A stretch of DNA of 64,000 nucleotides, taken from positions 7,954,041 to 8,018,040 of the forward strand of contig NW_004955429.1 of the NCBI RefSeq assembly GCF_000276665.1, in the 5' to 3' direction. The notes below the pieces were generated by a model. The model was not told the origin of the DNA and did not search any database. It was given only the letters and a program-made list of their open reading frames with translations. A program made the translations under genes and the position numbers. Positions 1 to 12,359 of the stretch are shown here, piece after piece (the stretch's first letter is position 1; every line of letters starts with the position of its first letter). Source of the DNA: Chinchilla lanigera. Lineage: Eukaryota > Chordata > Mammalia > Rodentia > Chinchillidae.

Positions 1-3000
1 AAAATCAGCACATCCAATCCTTTAAAAGTGAGTAGGTTTGGATTAGTATCAGGCAGCTGAGTCCAAAGGTACTGAAAAATCTATGAAAGACACCATTGAG
101 GAAAGATGTAAGGGGTGTCTTATTTTACAATTTTGCTTAGAATCAGCTTTGCTAATTGTTTTTCCAAAGTATAACCTCCAGCTAGTGAGAGAAAGGTAAA
201 GTGGGAAATGAAAACAAGTCATTCAAATAACTGCATTTTACTGAACAAAAAGCATCACTAAGTTAAGTATTAATGAGAAACTAAAATATTACATTTTGAA
301 TATGTATATTAAAATATAAATATGTATAAATATATATGTATTTTCTTTATTTTGTTTAATGAATCACAAGTCCACTCATACAGCTACCTTCTCACAAGAA
401 AAATACTTTCTTCAGGCATGTAACTGTTCTTGACAAAAAGAAATATAGATTATATATTCTGTATAAATGAGCAGCAGATTTGGAAAATGTGGGAAAATTT
501 AAAAATTAAAACCCAAATTTTGTTGAAAAGATTAGCTTTATAGTCAGATGCATATTTCAGTTTTACAAATAAAGTACAGTGAATAAAATAAAAATTGGTC
601 TTTCTCTAAGGAAGCAATTAAAATTTTCTAAAAATTGATTTCTGCAGTTAATTCCCTACCCCAAATTATTATTACATACTCAATTGCAAAGCTTTGCATT
701 TTGATCAAGCAGGATTTAGTTCCCTTTAGAGAATAGCCTACACACTCCACTGCCCCAATAACCTTCCTATGACATTTTCTCACACAAAATCAAGAAAATG
801 TATGTGTCAAGACTGATGCCTGTCTATGACTCATTCGGAATTCTAAATGGGAAGATTAAAAAATGTGTTTCTTATTCATGAGAGTAGAGAAAAGGTAAAA
901 GCATAAACTTGTATGGTAAGCACAAGGTCCATTTTATTTATCCAGTTCCTGTTTCTATGTATAGAACATGAATAATTTAACTTACATATGGTTTTTGAAA
1001 CAATGTACTACTATAAATATAAGTAGTACATTTTTCTCAGCTCATACTGGTATGCTTGGAAAAAGAGGGGAGGTGACTTCCACTTTTTGTATGTGGATAA
1101 GAGTTTAGAAGATGACATAGGGAGCGTACCTGAGAAGCACCCATTCTAAAACCATCTGTTAGCACTAACACACAAGTCTTCCCAGTTGGGGTACACACTG
1201 GCTTGTGCTCACTAAACCTATTGCCACTTTGGGGAGAGAATTGCACTACTCAGAATGGTAACTACTACTGACATGCCACTACTCAATTACTTATAATTAA
1301 ATATCGTTAAAAGTTCGGTTCCTTGCTTGCATTAGCCAAATTTCAAGGCCTATCATCCTATGTGATGAATGTTTAACATCATCTACAGTGTGGATAAAGA
1401 ATACTCACAGAAACTGTTGCACAGTACTGAACTAGATTCCATTGTTGTTTCCCTTTTAGTAATTGGGTTCTGATCAGTGAAATGTGAGAAGTAATTTGTA
1501 CCTAGCAATAAAACTTCCCCACTGCAATTAGTCACCCTCTCTTTCCCCTTCTTCGGAAATCTTGGGTTTTTTGGCATGAATAGAAGAGCCACAAATTAAA
1601 AGGAGCTTTAGTGAGTTACAAAGGCCAGTAAGAAGTCACAGGTGACTTGACTCAACACACACTGGATTAAGGGGCCGGGGGAGATGGAGGCATGGGAGCC
1701 GGAGGACAAATAAAAAGCAATTAGGCTTGAGCTTTGTAGCTAGGGTAAAACTTGCAATGTCAAAAATTGATTTAAAAAAAAATCTACTAAAGTTTTAGAA
1801 AAGTATATTGCCAAGAAATGAAAAACCTGAGACTAAAAATTGAGATTTGAAATACTCCTGAAATCCCAAACTTGCAGTCACAGGAAGTTATGGGATCTCC
1901 ACTGGTGTCCTCTCCTAGACCACAGCCTCAGCTAAAGCTTCAGTGGACCAAAGACTAAGATGATCCTCCCAGAGGGCAGAGCCACAAAGAGCAACGGATG
2001 AGTAGGTGCCCTTCAGAGAATAAGAAATCAGAATCTACTTAGGAATCTCCCTCCTCTTCTAAGGCAGGGTCATTTCACAGTGTCGGGCTGACAAGATTTC
2101 ATCCTTAGGCCAGTGATGCTGGCCGTCTCCCAGTTTTCTCTTTTGTAAATGGGAGAGCATGTCATTGTCCTGAACTATGAGCATGAGACAAGTGTTGCCT
2201 AAAGAACCGGGTCCAGTAAGTGGATAGGATTTTGACTTCATGTCTCTGTATGGTTTAGTGTCCTCACTTTGGTAACAAGAAAATCATGGTGCTTAGAAGA
2301 TGAGGTTGATGAATGAATCTGAGATCGTAACCAGAAATAGAACCCAGATGCCTGGTCATCTGGTCCAAGACCCTTTCCTCAGCACTGTACATCCACACAG
2401 TCTAATTGTAATAACAGAGGAATTCAAATTCTCCAGCTATATATAAGTATTGTAAGGAAACTAACTCACCTATTGACATGATATTTTCTAAGGGCATTTA
2501 TTTGAAATTTTAAAAAAATTCCATGTTACAATAATTGAATCCAACCTGATGGTCTAAGTACACATAGAATATTTAATATCATTACAAATTACAATTGTTG
2601 ATCACTTAAAATCCATAGGAACAGTTTCAGGAAATGGTATGAAATCTGTATTCTATATTCTCCTGATAAATTCCTCAGCCTTATTCCAAGAAATGCTTTC
2701 TATCCCTTAACTAAATCACCTTGATATTTGTGTTTTATGTTTTTGTTCCTTCTTTGTTAAATTTCTGTGTGCACAATTAGGGGCTACAACCAGAGACATT
2801 GTTGGCCAATTCAGCATATTCTACTACTGCTCTGAGAAATCACTATGTCCACTAACATTTTGGACAAGGACCCTTAGAATTGGAAGGCATTGGGAAATCA
2901 TTTAGTCTAGTCTACACAGCTTGTAATTAAAGAAATTGGACTGTAGCCAGTAATTAGGGATTTGCAGATAGTTGCTAAAAATGAATGCAGAATTTTTCTT

Positions 3001-4779
3001 TTTCTCAAATCACACTGTATAACCAGTGCATGATGATGCGACCCCTGAATTGATGCTCTTTCCCTCTATCATGAGTGTCCTTTGAATGCATTTGATCCAT
3101 TAACAATTTATATTGAACATATTTTTACCAGGGAAAGTCAGTCCATTACTGCTGCTGGTTATCGCTCACTGCAAACAGTTTTTTTCTTTTTTTACATTTT
3201 GTTCTGGCCCTTGAAATGATAGTTGCAGTCTTAAGCTTTGTCTTCCTTCACTGTGTCTCCTTTATCATTTTTTCAGTTAATTTTTGGGAGCAAATATAGA
3301 TGGAATCTTACAAAAGAAAATCAGAATCGAAGTTGTTACATTGCTAGCTGAATCTTATATATTGCAGCTTATTCTTTTGTCCTGTCAGTACAGTACTTTC
3401 ATCTTTATTCTGCCCACCATGGGTGGTATCTTTGAACCCAGGCACAAAATCCACTCCCCATGGGCTTTGAGAATGGGTCCTTATTTGTTTTCTGATGAAT
3501 GGATTCTTCCTGGATCGTAGTTTATATTGGTGTTCATTTTGATCATGATAATATTTTATGTCAATGGTAATAAATTATCCCTTGGAACTCACTGTCCTAA
3601 TTTACTATTATCATTCCTCAAGTTTCTCCTTCTGAAAGAGGATGAGTCCCCTTTATGATTTGTCATTTCTCATGTACAATTCTAATTCATCTTTACTTTT
3701 TATTTGCCTCCTTCATTAGCATTCATATTGTTCTCGGTCATCTAAATTAAACTCTTCTCCCCCCCTATTGTTCTAACCCATTAGAACCGTATAATGATCT
3801 ATTCCAGAGCAGAATGAGGTCTTACAGAGCCCAAAATCTCAATTTTTCTGCTTTATAGGATCCATAAAGAAGGTTTCTCTTCTCTTTTGGGTTCTTATTT
3901 TGAAAGTTCTTTTTTTTTTTTGGTCTAAAAACAATGTATTTGCTTTAGTAATCTTCCAATTGTTTTTCCATCCTTTACTACCAATGACACATGTAATTGC
4001 TTTTCAGAATTTCTCATCAGCACAAGACTGGTTGTTACTGATTGTGTCACTGCTCCCAGGTGATAAAATTTCCTGCCAGTCTTGAAAGAAAAAAAAAAGA
4101 GAGCGAATGAACCTAACAATAAAACTTAATGTTTCCAGAAGCCCTCATGGTTATCTTGAGTGAATGCAGGTTTTCCATTAGGTGATTGGAAATGCTGAAA
4201 ATATCCCATAGAATGATGCTTTAAAAACCTTCAGAATCTGGGAGCCTTAGGCTGTGATAGATTTAACCCCTGTCCCGCTGCTTTGTAGGTAAGCAGAGAC
4301 CAAATCATACTTTCAGTAAGCAATGGGTTGAGTCCCAGTTTTATTTTGATTCCCAATTCATGTCCTTTTCATTATTCCATGCTTCCTACCCTCTAGAAGA
4401 CAGGAATCACCACACTTGCGTATCTGTCACTGAACCTCTGATATGAAATATCACTGCATGAAGACTCTGGAAACCCAGATGCTATAGTCTCTGTGAGTTA
4501 AGACTTTGCAAAATCAAAAACCAGAACTTTTTTATACAATCTCAAAGCACCAGATGACTTTGAGTGTCTTAAGGAATATCTTTAAAATGTGTGATTAAGC
4601 CTAAGTTGTGCACAACATAAACTTGGCAATTTCCCAAGCCTGACAGTTCTACACAATACAGGGTCATGCTGAAGTTCAGGATGTCAGAGTTTGCCCTAGG
4701 AGAACTTGATTTTAGCCTCCAATTTGTCTTGACAACTACTTTAAAGTAATGGTGGACATGATTATTATTTTTAATGCAG
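1..4779. other. Unique AT-rich non-coding sequence
   Basis: No ORF longer than about 80 codons, no SINE, L1 or LTR that I can recognise, and no splice-bounded conserved reading frame. The stretch around 2310-2410 is vaguely MIR-like but too diverged to call. Short A/T runs occur, for example around 300-350 and 3910-3920. Best read as intergenic or intronic background. Confidence 0.6.
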
Positions 4780-4880
4780 AAATTAAACCCTATAGAAGTT
4801 GAGATTGTCATAATTACGCAGCCAGTTGGCAAGAGGTAAACGGCAAGTCCAGAGTTCCTGTTTTTCTGAAGGCATGTGTC
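4780..4880 (+). mobile_element. MIR SINE fragment (probable)
   Basis: The segment reads like the MIR core in sense orientation: a diverged version of the 'gaggttaagtaacttgcccaaggtcacacagc' region, with a recognisable 'gcagccagttggcaag' block. It is old and heavily substituted. MIRs are inactive tRNA-derived SINEs shared by mammals. The 109-codon reverse-strand ORF here is a chance frame through it. Confidence 0.4.
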
Positions 4881-5115
4881 TGGCTTCTTGCAGACCAACT
4901 AAATACCCTGTGGCTCAGGGCTAGTGGAAAGAAAGCAAATCCCAGAGTGAGCTTCACTTTGGACTTCATGGACTGGGCAGTTGTATTTGTGCTTTATACT
5001 ACTAACTTCTTGGAGCCAATACAATGAAAATGCTATCTGGGGGACAAAGTGAAGGTGCTTCTACATGGATGTGAAGTCAATGAGAGCACATCAAAATGGC
5101 ACATATTTGATAAAC

Positions 5116-5118
<3 letters not shown>

Positions 5119-5159
<41 letters not shown>
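5119..5159. repeat. (GT)n microsatellite
   Basis: About 20 uninterrupted TG dinucleotides. It creates a fake poly-Cys/Val reading frame at 5049-5246 that should be ignored. Likely length-polymorphic. Confidence 0.95.
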
Positions 5160-5163
<4 letters not shown>

Positions 5164-7151
5164 CTGTTTTAAGGGACTGGAGGCCTACTGGTACATTTGC
5201 TGTAAATGATGAGTGTCCCTCTCCCTCTTACCCAAGCAAGATATAATTTCTATCTATTCATTTTAATTCTTGCTTGTCAATCTTTATTCATAGGAAAAAA
5301 CAGGACAAGGTTGACTCATTGTTTCCTGGTTTCACATTACGCATTTTAAGGAAAGCAGGGCCATGTTTTTCCTCCTTCAGCAATGCATAACAGAAAAATA
5401 GCATTAGCATCCAAATCACACCAGCCCTGTAGTAGGCAATCATCAAAGTGTAAGAACACAGAATCCATCTTCCATGAACTAGCAGGACTGCTGTGCTGTT
5501 GGTGAAATTATCCATGATTAAAAAGAGGAGAGTTCAAACTGCAATAACCTGCTGAGGATGGAAATGTTGACCTCACTTTGGATTTGATTGTTTACGGGGA
5601 ATTTCTCTGGCTTTTGCTTTCCCCAGGCAGCTTGCTTGTTAGAAGAAAGCAAAAATGTATTATTGATGCTCTGGTCATAAAAGCAATGTATTCCTCTAAG
5701 AGTATTCCTTACAGTTAGGGCTTGAAACATTCATCTTCAGCGGTCCCTGGGGGTGAAGATACATTTGCTTGGAGTCTATTCCAGCTGCCCAATCTTTAAT
5801 AAAACAACTGGTGAACAATTAGTTCATTTACCTCCCATTGCTGAGTGACATTGGTTCCGGGAGCTTACAGGCTCAAATGCACCAAACGAGGTGATCGTGG
5901 CAGTGCATAATGTGGTCACAAGGAAGTATGTTGTTTGTTCCGTAAAGTGCATTGGGGATGACAGCTTCCTTTCATGACGGTGTCTGTTTAGCTGTAGAAT
6001 GGGTCAGGACAAAAAAAAAAAGTCTGGTTCCCTGGGGCCTGTGTTTTAAGGCCAAAGGAAAAAAAGCAGTCAAAAAAAATATTATGTGGAAAGTTTTTTT
6101 CTCCTTTCTTCACAGCGTGTCCGTTAGAATCTATTCATTTGCAACTATTCATCACCTTCCAATAGACCCTATATGTGATTTCTCAGAGCTATCAGTTAAG
6201 CTATTTAGACCCCAAAGCAATGCATGTTAAATAACTGTTGAGGGATGTAAGAGGAGAACATTTTCCATCTTTATCTGCTTAGGATCATCATAACTCCATT
6301 ACAACTTCAGTGAATTTAGAGGAAAAATTATGTTCCTGTAAATTTCAAAAACACCCAGATGATCCTGATCAGTCATTACCATCTTGAAGCATCCACTGTG
6401 GAACATACACATCTCTGGTGGGAAAATGGAATGCGCAAAGAATATGAAATGAGCAACTATTAACTGCCCGAGAAAGGTTTTTCACTTTGATAATTTGAGG
6501 GTTTTTGCACAATAAATGGGTAATAATTATTATAATTAAGTTTTGCTTCCCTGAATATTGTTACCAACTTAATTAGTAAAAATTTACTCCAGCTTGCAAT
6601 CTGTGGAAAACTGTGTACAAATTATGCAAGTCCATGAGCATTTTCATCCATTTTATCATATACACAATTACTCAAAATTGCTTTAATCTTAGTTCTTTAT
6701 TATCTTGGGAGATATTTAATTCCAGAAGCTGCTTCCTTGAACAGAAAATGCAAGTCCTTATTAAAAGGCAAAGTAATTGTACTTTTCTTTGATAGTATAA
6801 TTTGGTTTTGATGAATGAACACTTCAATCATAATCTGGGCCAAGGTTTGTGTAAGGAGATCTACTGCAGGAAATTATTCTTTCTGGGCCTCTGTTCCCCA
6901 GTGCTCAATGGCTGATTGTCTGCTCTCCCTCTAATATCTGTCCCGTTGGATTTTAATGGAAATAGGAGATTTAAAAAAAAAAAAAGGAAACAATCTTTCC
7001 AGGTTTAGTAAGGATGATGAAAACAGCAGGATATGAATTTATTTTTAATTTTCATTACTTAACTCAGTGGATGAATTTACAATCCATTTTGCTAAATTGT
7101 GGGTTAAAAATTTTTGAAAATTTACGTGCTTATGGTTGTTATTACACGATC
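5160..7151. other. Unique non-coding sequence
   Basis: No recognised repeats. The part around 6480-6620 is rich in TAATTA-type cores and free of transposons, so it is a weak candidate for a conserved non-coding element. No coding frame of note. Confidence 0.45.
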
Positions 7152-7168
7152 AAGAAATACTGAGGTGA

Positions 7169-7277
7169 GGAGCTGGGGATTTAGCTCAGCGGCAAAGTGC
7201 CTGCCTGGCAAGCGCAAGGTCGTGAGTTCGGCTCCCGATACCAGAGAAAAACAAAAAAAAAAAAACAAAAACAAACA
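7169..7277 (+). mobile_element. ID SINE (tRNA-Ala/BC1-like), young
   Basis: Begins with the typical ID start (ggagctggggatttagctcag), has a good Pol III A-box (tagctcagcgg) and a slightly altered B-box (gagttcggctcc), then an A-rich tail with C interruptions. It is bounded by a perfect 17-bp target-site duplication, aagaaatactgaggtga, at 7152-7168 and 7278-7294. A perfect duplication implies a fairly recent L1-mediated insertion. ORFs of 137 (+) and 89 (-) codons here only read through the SINE and its tail. Confidence 0.93.
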
Positions 7278-7294
7278 AAGAAATACTGAGGTGA

Positions 7295-7569
7295 TAATTA
7301 GGATAAAGATTTCAAACTGTGGATCAAAATCATTTGGGGACCTGTGTGAGTTGGGACACTTTGCATTAGTTCTAGAACAGGCTCTACTCACAACAGTTCA
7401 AGCGATAAGAACCTGTCTGGGGCCTAACAGGCTCAAAGGCGCAAGGGGTCTTGAGCATCTGGAATGCTCTGACCGCTGTACATTCTCTGATCTTTTTTGC
7501 ACATCTATTTCCTGTCCTTTCAGATGAATTTCTCTGCTTCTCAGGAGACCTGGGGGAATGGGGTGAAAG
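7295..7569. other. Unique sequence up to assembly gap
   Basis: Contains no firm element. 7310-7350 resembles the start of a MER5-type hAT fragment (diverged 'tcaaactgtggatcaaaatcatttgggg'), not certain. Ends in a G/A-rich stretch running into the gap. Confidence 0.35.
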
Positions 7570-7669
7570 NNNNNNNNNNNNNNNNNNNNNNNNNNNNNNN
7601 NNNNNNNNNNNNNNNNNNNNNNNNNNNNNNNNNNNNNNNNNNNNNNNNNNNNNNNNNNNNNNNNNNNNN
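7570..7669. other. Assembly gap, 100 N
   Basis: Exactly 100 N, the usual placeholder for a gap of unknown size. The right edge is a pure AG repeat (7670-7690), so the missing sequence is probably a longer AG array. Two ORFs spanning it are artefacts. Confidence 0.98.
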
Positions 7670-7690
7670 AGAGAGAGAGAGAGAGAGAGA
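7670..7690. repeat. (AG)n microsatellite, truncated by gap
   Basis: AG dinucleotides directly after the gap. The true array length is unknown. Confidence 0.9.
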
Positions 7691-7904
7691 TTTTTCCTCC
7701 TAATTCCAGTTCTAATATTTTCAGAGTATGGCCATGTTAGGTCACCTGTTCACTGTTCAACCCCAGCCAAACAACCTGGTGGTCAAGGAGGTAAATAAAA
7801 TCATTTCCATTATAACTATGTGAGTAGAGTGGTTGGAGTGTGGGCACAGAAGGAGCTGGGCAGATATAATTATAGGGACATCTGTAGGAATTTAAAAGAT
7901 CTAT

Positions 7905-8475
7905 CCATTGTGTCTCTCTACCACATTTTCTTTTTCTGTTCATCTGTTGAAGGATGTTTATGTTGACTCCATATCCTGGCTATTCAGTCATAAGAAAGCA
8001 TGAAATCCGGTCATTTGTGACTAGGTGGATGGACCTGTAAGACACTATGTTAAGTGTAATTAGCCAGGCACAGAAAGACAACACCAAATGATCTTCATAA
8101 GTGGGATCTAAGAATGATGGATATGAAAGCTGAGAGTAGAATTGTAGTTACCAGAAACTTTACCCAGGATGGAGGGCTTCATCAATGGGTTCAAGGTTCT
8201 TGTTTATTTGGAGGAACACATTTTAGTGTTTGATGACAAAGCAGGGTAAATATAGTTAGCAATAATACATTATATGTCTCGCAGTAAAAGAGAGGAATTT
8301 GAATCTATGCACTATAAGGAAATGATAAAATTTTCAGGTGATAGATCTGCTAATTATTCTAAATCCATCACTGCTCAGTATGTACCTGAATTAAAACATC
8401 CCACTGTACCTCATCAATATGTATAAATATTATGTCAATCAAAAAATAAGTAACTCATTAAAAAAAAATAGATCT
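7905..8475 (+). mobile_element. L1 LINE 3' end (old, L1M-type)
   Basis: Sense-strand remnant of the L1 ORF2 C-terminal tail and 3' UTR. It has the 'gctattcagtcataagaaagcatgaaatc' type block, 'ggatggacctgtaag', 'taagtgtaattagccaggcacagaaagac', 'tcataagtgggatctaa', and a 3' UTR ending near an A-rich tail (8460-8468). It is 5'-truncated with no usable reading frame. Divergence fits an old placental L1MA-like copy. Confidence 0.82.
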
Positions 8476-9204
8476 AAAAATTTCCAGTTTCTGCTCATGA
8501 CCAGAACTGGAAAAAACTTAATCCTCAAATGTCAGTTTTAGAAAGTCAAACAGTAATTGCAAACTTGTTTTGCACTCTCTTTTTCCCACCCATTGGAATG
8601 GGGGCAAGAGAATCAGTTGGCCCAGCACTGTAGCGAGAGGCTGGGGGTCAGAGAGAGTGGACTATGAGTGCTGAGTTAGCTGGGCCAAATGCAGAGGGGC
8701 ACCACAGTGGAATCCTGTTAGGGCAGAGGTGAACTGAGTGTGGCTGAGTGTGCCCTGCCATCAGTGTAAAGCCTCCCTGGAGGAGAGTTGCTGCAAATAC
8801 TGTATAGTGTTTCACTGTACTTTGGGCCTATTTAATTTATAAGCCTCCACAAATGCTTACAGAAAAGAACAGGAAAGTCCTAAGAAGGAGGCAGAGTCTA
8901 ACCATTCAGAGTTTTTCTTTTCTTTCTCCTCTATGAAACAAAGTCCCCAATCTACAAAGAGAGGAGTGAGCAAGCTGTCACCCTTAGGGTACCGGTGAAA
9001 TTCCACTGCAGTTGATGGGAAAGAAATGGAAAAATTGTAAGCCTCCAGGGAGAGACAGGAATGTATTCTGGGTTTAGAACTACACCAGGATTCTCCCACA
9101 GCAGGGAATACAGCTGCATCCTGAGGCTTTGCCAAGCCCATCTGGGCTGCCCCATGGGAGCAGCCCGGAAGCTAGAAGGCTCTCTATGCCTGGAAATCAG
9201 AAGG
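8476..9204. other. Unique non-coding sequence
   Basis: Moderately GC-rich compared with its surroundings. Several overlapping ORFs of 60-94 codons lie on both strands at 8857-9246, but none shows a familiar domain, and overlap on both strands argues against coding. No transposon recognised. Confidence 0.45.
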
Positions 9205-9545
9205 GATGTCCTAGTGAGCTTGGGCTGCTGTAACAAAATGCCTTAAACTGGGTGGCTTATAAACAACTGATGCTTATTTCTAACAGTTCTGGGGGCAAGA
9301 TATCTGATATCAGGGTGTCAGCCTGGCTGTGTTCTGGTGTGGGTCATCTTCTGGGCTGCTGATGGTTGACTCCTTGCCGTGACCTCACATGGAAGGAAGA
9401 GAGTTTTCTGAGGCATCTATGATAAGAGCACCAATCTCATTCACAACAGCTGCACTGTATGACCTACTCACATTCAAAAGGCCCCGCATGCTGGGGATTA
9501 GATTTTAATATATGTTCTTTTGTTGGCTGAGACAAGTGTTCAGTT
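9205..9545 (-). mobile_element. ERVL-MaLR solo LTR (MLT1/MST-like), antisense
   Basis: Reads as the reverse complement of a MaLR LTR: 'gctgctgtaacaaaatgcc', 'actgggtggcttataaac', 'cacagttctgg'-like block, 'ctcacatggaaggaagag', then the weak 'cattcaaaaggcccc' part. MaLRs are non-coding LTRs of ancient endogenous retrovirus-like elements. Old and incomplete at its far end. It lies directly before a MaLR LTR in the opposite orientation. Confidence 0.75.
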
Positions 9546-9557
9546 TGTAAGTGGTTA

Positions 9558-9945
9558 TTATGGTTTGTATCTAGGTGTTTCCCTAAAACCCCATGTGGTC
9601 ATAGGTGGGGAGTTTTGAAGGTGGCTTGATTAGGGTGTGATACTGGAATTAAGCAGGTGATACTGGTATTAAGAGTGTCATACTGGGATTAAGGGTACCC
9701 TATCCTGAGTGTAGCCTCAATGAAATACAAAGGGACAGAAAGAAGGTACTCAGCTACCTCACAGCTTTGCTGCCTTCTCCCTGCTCGACCATGGTTTGCT
9801 TGTCCTCTGCAATGTCCCTCTACCTTGCAGCCACTGACTATTCACTGAAATTACTACAAACTGTGAGCTGAAATAAACCTTTCCTCCTTCAGTACTGGGT
9901 ATTGTGTATTTTGTCTCAGCAATGAGAAAAGTAAATAAGACATTG
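9558..9945 (+). mobile_element. ERVL-MaLR solo LTR, sense
   Basis: Starts with the MaLR-type 'atggtttgtatctagg' and ends with the hallmark '3' of LTR' block: 'gagctgaaataaacctttcctcc' (polyadenylation-signal region) and 'attttgtctcagcaatgagaaaag'. It carries an internal triplication of a 20-bp unit at 9637-9696, described separately. No internal retroviral region follows, so it is a solo LTR. Confidence 0.8.
9637..9696. repeat. 3 x 20-bp tandem repeat inside MaLR LTR
   Basis: Three units of the form gtgatactggaattaagcag at 9637, 9657 and 9677, with 2-6 substitutions between units. A normal MaLR LTR has one copy, so this is a local expansion. Confidence 0.9.
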
Positions 9946-10486
9946 GTAGTATGGGTGGAAAATTCCTAGGCCACTATTCTTTGTGTAGCATTGTCCTTCT
10001 CCACTACCTAAATATTTCTTGACCTCCAAATTAGAATATCTTATTTTGGTGGATCTGCTGCTGGCCTCAAGAATCTGGAGTGAAAACAACAGCAGCAGCA
10101 ACAACAACAACAACAAAACAGCATCTCTGAGAATTTCCTATGGGAAAACCCAAGGCTTGTGGATATATGAATTTGATAATGTTAATGTAACCTTAGATAT
10201 TCATTGCACCATGTGAGAGTATCTCAATTCCACAACTTTTTATCTGGAAATTAGTTATATTGTAAGAGTTTAAACATGAAAGGAAAACAGCCGAGCAGTT
10301 TAAGAATGGTACCCAAGCCTGTTTTATCAGTTGGGGTTGCCAGATTTAGTAGGAATATGGAACACCCTAGTTAAATATGAATTTCTGATAAACAGTGAAA
10401 ACAATTATTATAAGTACGCCCAATGTAATATTTGGGTATTTACCTGAAATTTAAATTGTTGAGCCTCTACTTTCTTTCATCAATTT
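9946..10486. other. Unique sequence with short (AAC)n run
   Basis: An AGC/AAC trinucleotide tract sits at about 10086-10117 (creating Ser-Asn or poly-Leu pseudo-frames). No other recognisable element. Confidence 0.5.
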
Positions 10487-10565
10487 TAACACTAGTGCAC
10501 TTGTAGCATAGTGCTTAGAACATAGTAGGTGCTTAATTCTTATATGTTTAATGATTGAATTTGAA
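10487..10565 (-). mobile_element. MIR SINE fragment, antisense
   Basis: Contains 'gcatagtgcttagaacatagtaggtgcttaatt', a close relative of the antisense MIR block 'cacagtgcctggcacatagtaggtgctcaat'. Short and ancient. Confidence 0.65.
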
Positions 10566-12359
10566 AGACATGATTTAATTCTTTAAATATTAATTAAACT
10601 ACCTTCTGGTTTGAAATGAAGGAATCTATTTTTAGGTACACTGGCAATTGAGGCCAAAGTGTTTAATACTCAAATATGTCTAACACTAGATGGGGCTCAT
10701 GTTTGTCCAGTTTTTCATTCTGTATTATCTGTTGAGATCGTTGTGAATCCATTGCCTACTGAACCAAATCTTCAATAAATAGAATGTTTCAATAACTGTT
10801 GCTATCTTGAGAAGTGAATTACAGATATTGGTAAGATTTAGGGACATGAGAGGAGTCTGGATGATAAAATAAATTTCTTAGAAATAACCCAAGCTTTTAG
10901 AAGGTCTGCATTGTCTATTTTATTTCATCCTAATCCTTCTTTTTATATTCTTCTTCCTGTTTTCACTCCTCAAAGTGGATGAGTGCTGACTATTTACTTG
11001 TTACCTATAGACAGCAAAAGATGACAACTATGTTTTTTGTATGTGCCCATTACATGGAATAGGCACAATTCACTTAGCACATGGGATTTCAAGGGCTCAA
11101 GGATCTGCTAACATCTGCATCCTCCTCAGATTCTGTTGGCAGTGGGTTGTAGTCACTTGAATACTACGTCCTGGGTTCAGTTTTCAGTTGCCTTTATGAG
11201 AGCGCAATACACAAGAATACTAAGGTGACCAACCATAATAAAAACAAAAATAAAGGCAAAACAAAAAACCAGCACCATTTATGGTATTAGATAAATGAAC
11301 TTAGCTTTGAAAAGAACTGAGTGGCTATTTTCAATTTGCAAACAAAAAATTAAGCTTCTACTTGATCAAGTGTTTAGGGAGAAGTAGTAATGACCTTTGG
11401 TTGAACCGAAACTTGAGCTTTGTTCTGAATGTAGTCTTATGAATGCAGTTCCCTCCCAAGTTCGCTTGTGTCTGGTGGTTAGAGTTGCTAGTCAGGCATT
11501 CAGAATGTTTGTATAGATGTATTGGGTTATTCTTACTTTTGAGTCATTATATTGGAGGACATAAGTCTTTATTTTCCTGTCCAGGCACATGCAAAGAGAG
11601 TGGGCTTTTGAACATGTGTTTCAGCCTGTACCTCTAAATACAGATGTATATTTCTTATGAACCTACACACCCAGTTGCCATTTCTTTACCAGCTATTTTG
11701 ACAAAGATTGGACTGACCTTCTTAGAATGTTGAATAGGAACAATGAGAAACTAGTAGTGAGCTATGATACTGAAAAGATGAAAAGTATTAGGAAACATAG
11801 AATCTAAAGTTATGGAGAATAAAACAATGAGTTAGAAGAGGAAATGAATCTGCCCAGAGGATAAAGGAAGAGATGGAGAGAAAGCAGCAGGGGAATCATA
11901 GTATCCCAGCATGGAAAGAGAGGAAGTGTTTGATAATGCAGCTGTGTTTATTTTTTATTTCTTTGAAGTCACCCACATCTTTAAAATAAATGCTTATTTT
12001 ACTTGAATTTACTAACATGAGTTACTGTTGTTTACAATTAATGATCTCTAATGCCATTTCCCCAACCCTCCCATCTCATTTCTGCTGATTTTTCTGTAGT
12101 TAGCTTCCTTCCTGGAGGGTGAGCTTGCTTAAGCTTCCCTGACTGGACATTAAGGTCACTTAGGAACTTGTGGGAGAACTCTGCTTTTCCAAAAGGTTTA
12201 ACCCACTTCATCCAAGTTACAATTATAGAACTCCATTAATGTACTTTCTTAGTTTAAGCCCCTATTAGATTCACAGGAAAAACAACCGTTCTCAACGGAA
12301 CAGCCAGTCTGTCATTAATGGGTATTAAGTCAGAAGGAAAGAATCAGCAAAACGTAATT
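10566..12359. other. Unique non-coding sequence
   Basis: No recognisable transposon or coding region across about 1.8 kb. A/T-rich with some purine runs around 11760-11940. ORFs are all under 70 codons. Confidence 0.5.

Noticed and set aside
7169..7277. A genuine tRNA-Ala gene
   Set aside because: Tail, target duplication and ID-type body show a SINE; the tRNA 3' half and acceptor stem are not maintained.
7114..7527. 137-codon forward ORF near the first gap
   Set aside because: Runs through a young ID SINE and its A-rich tail; no coding character.
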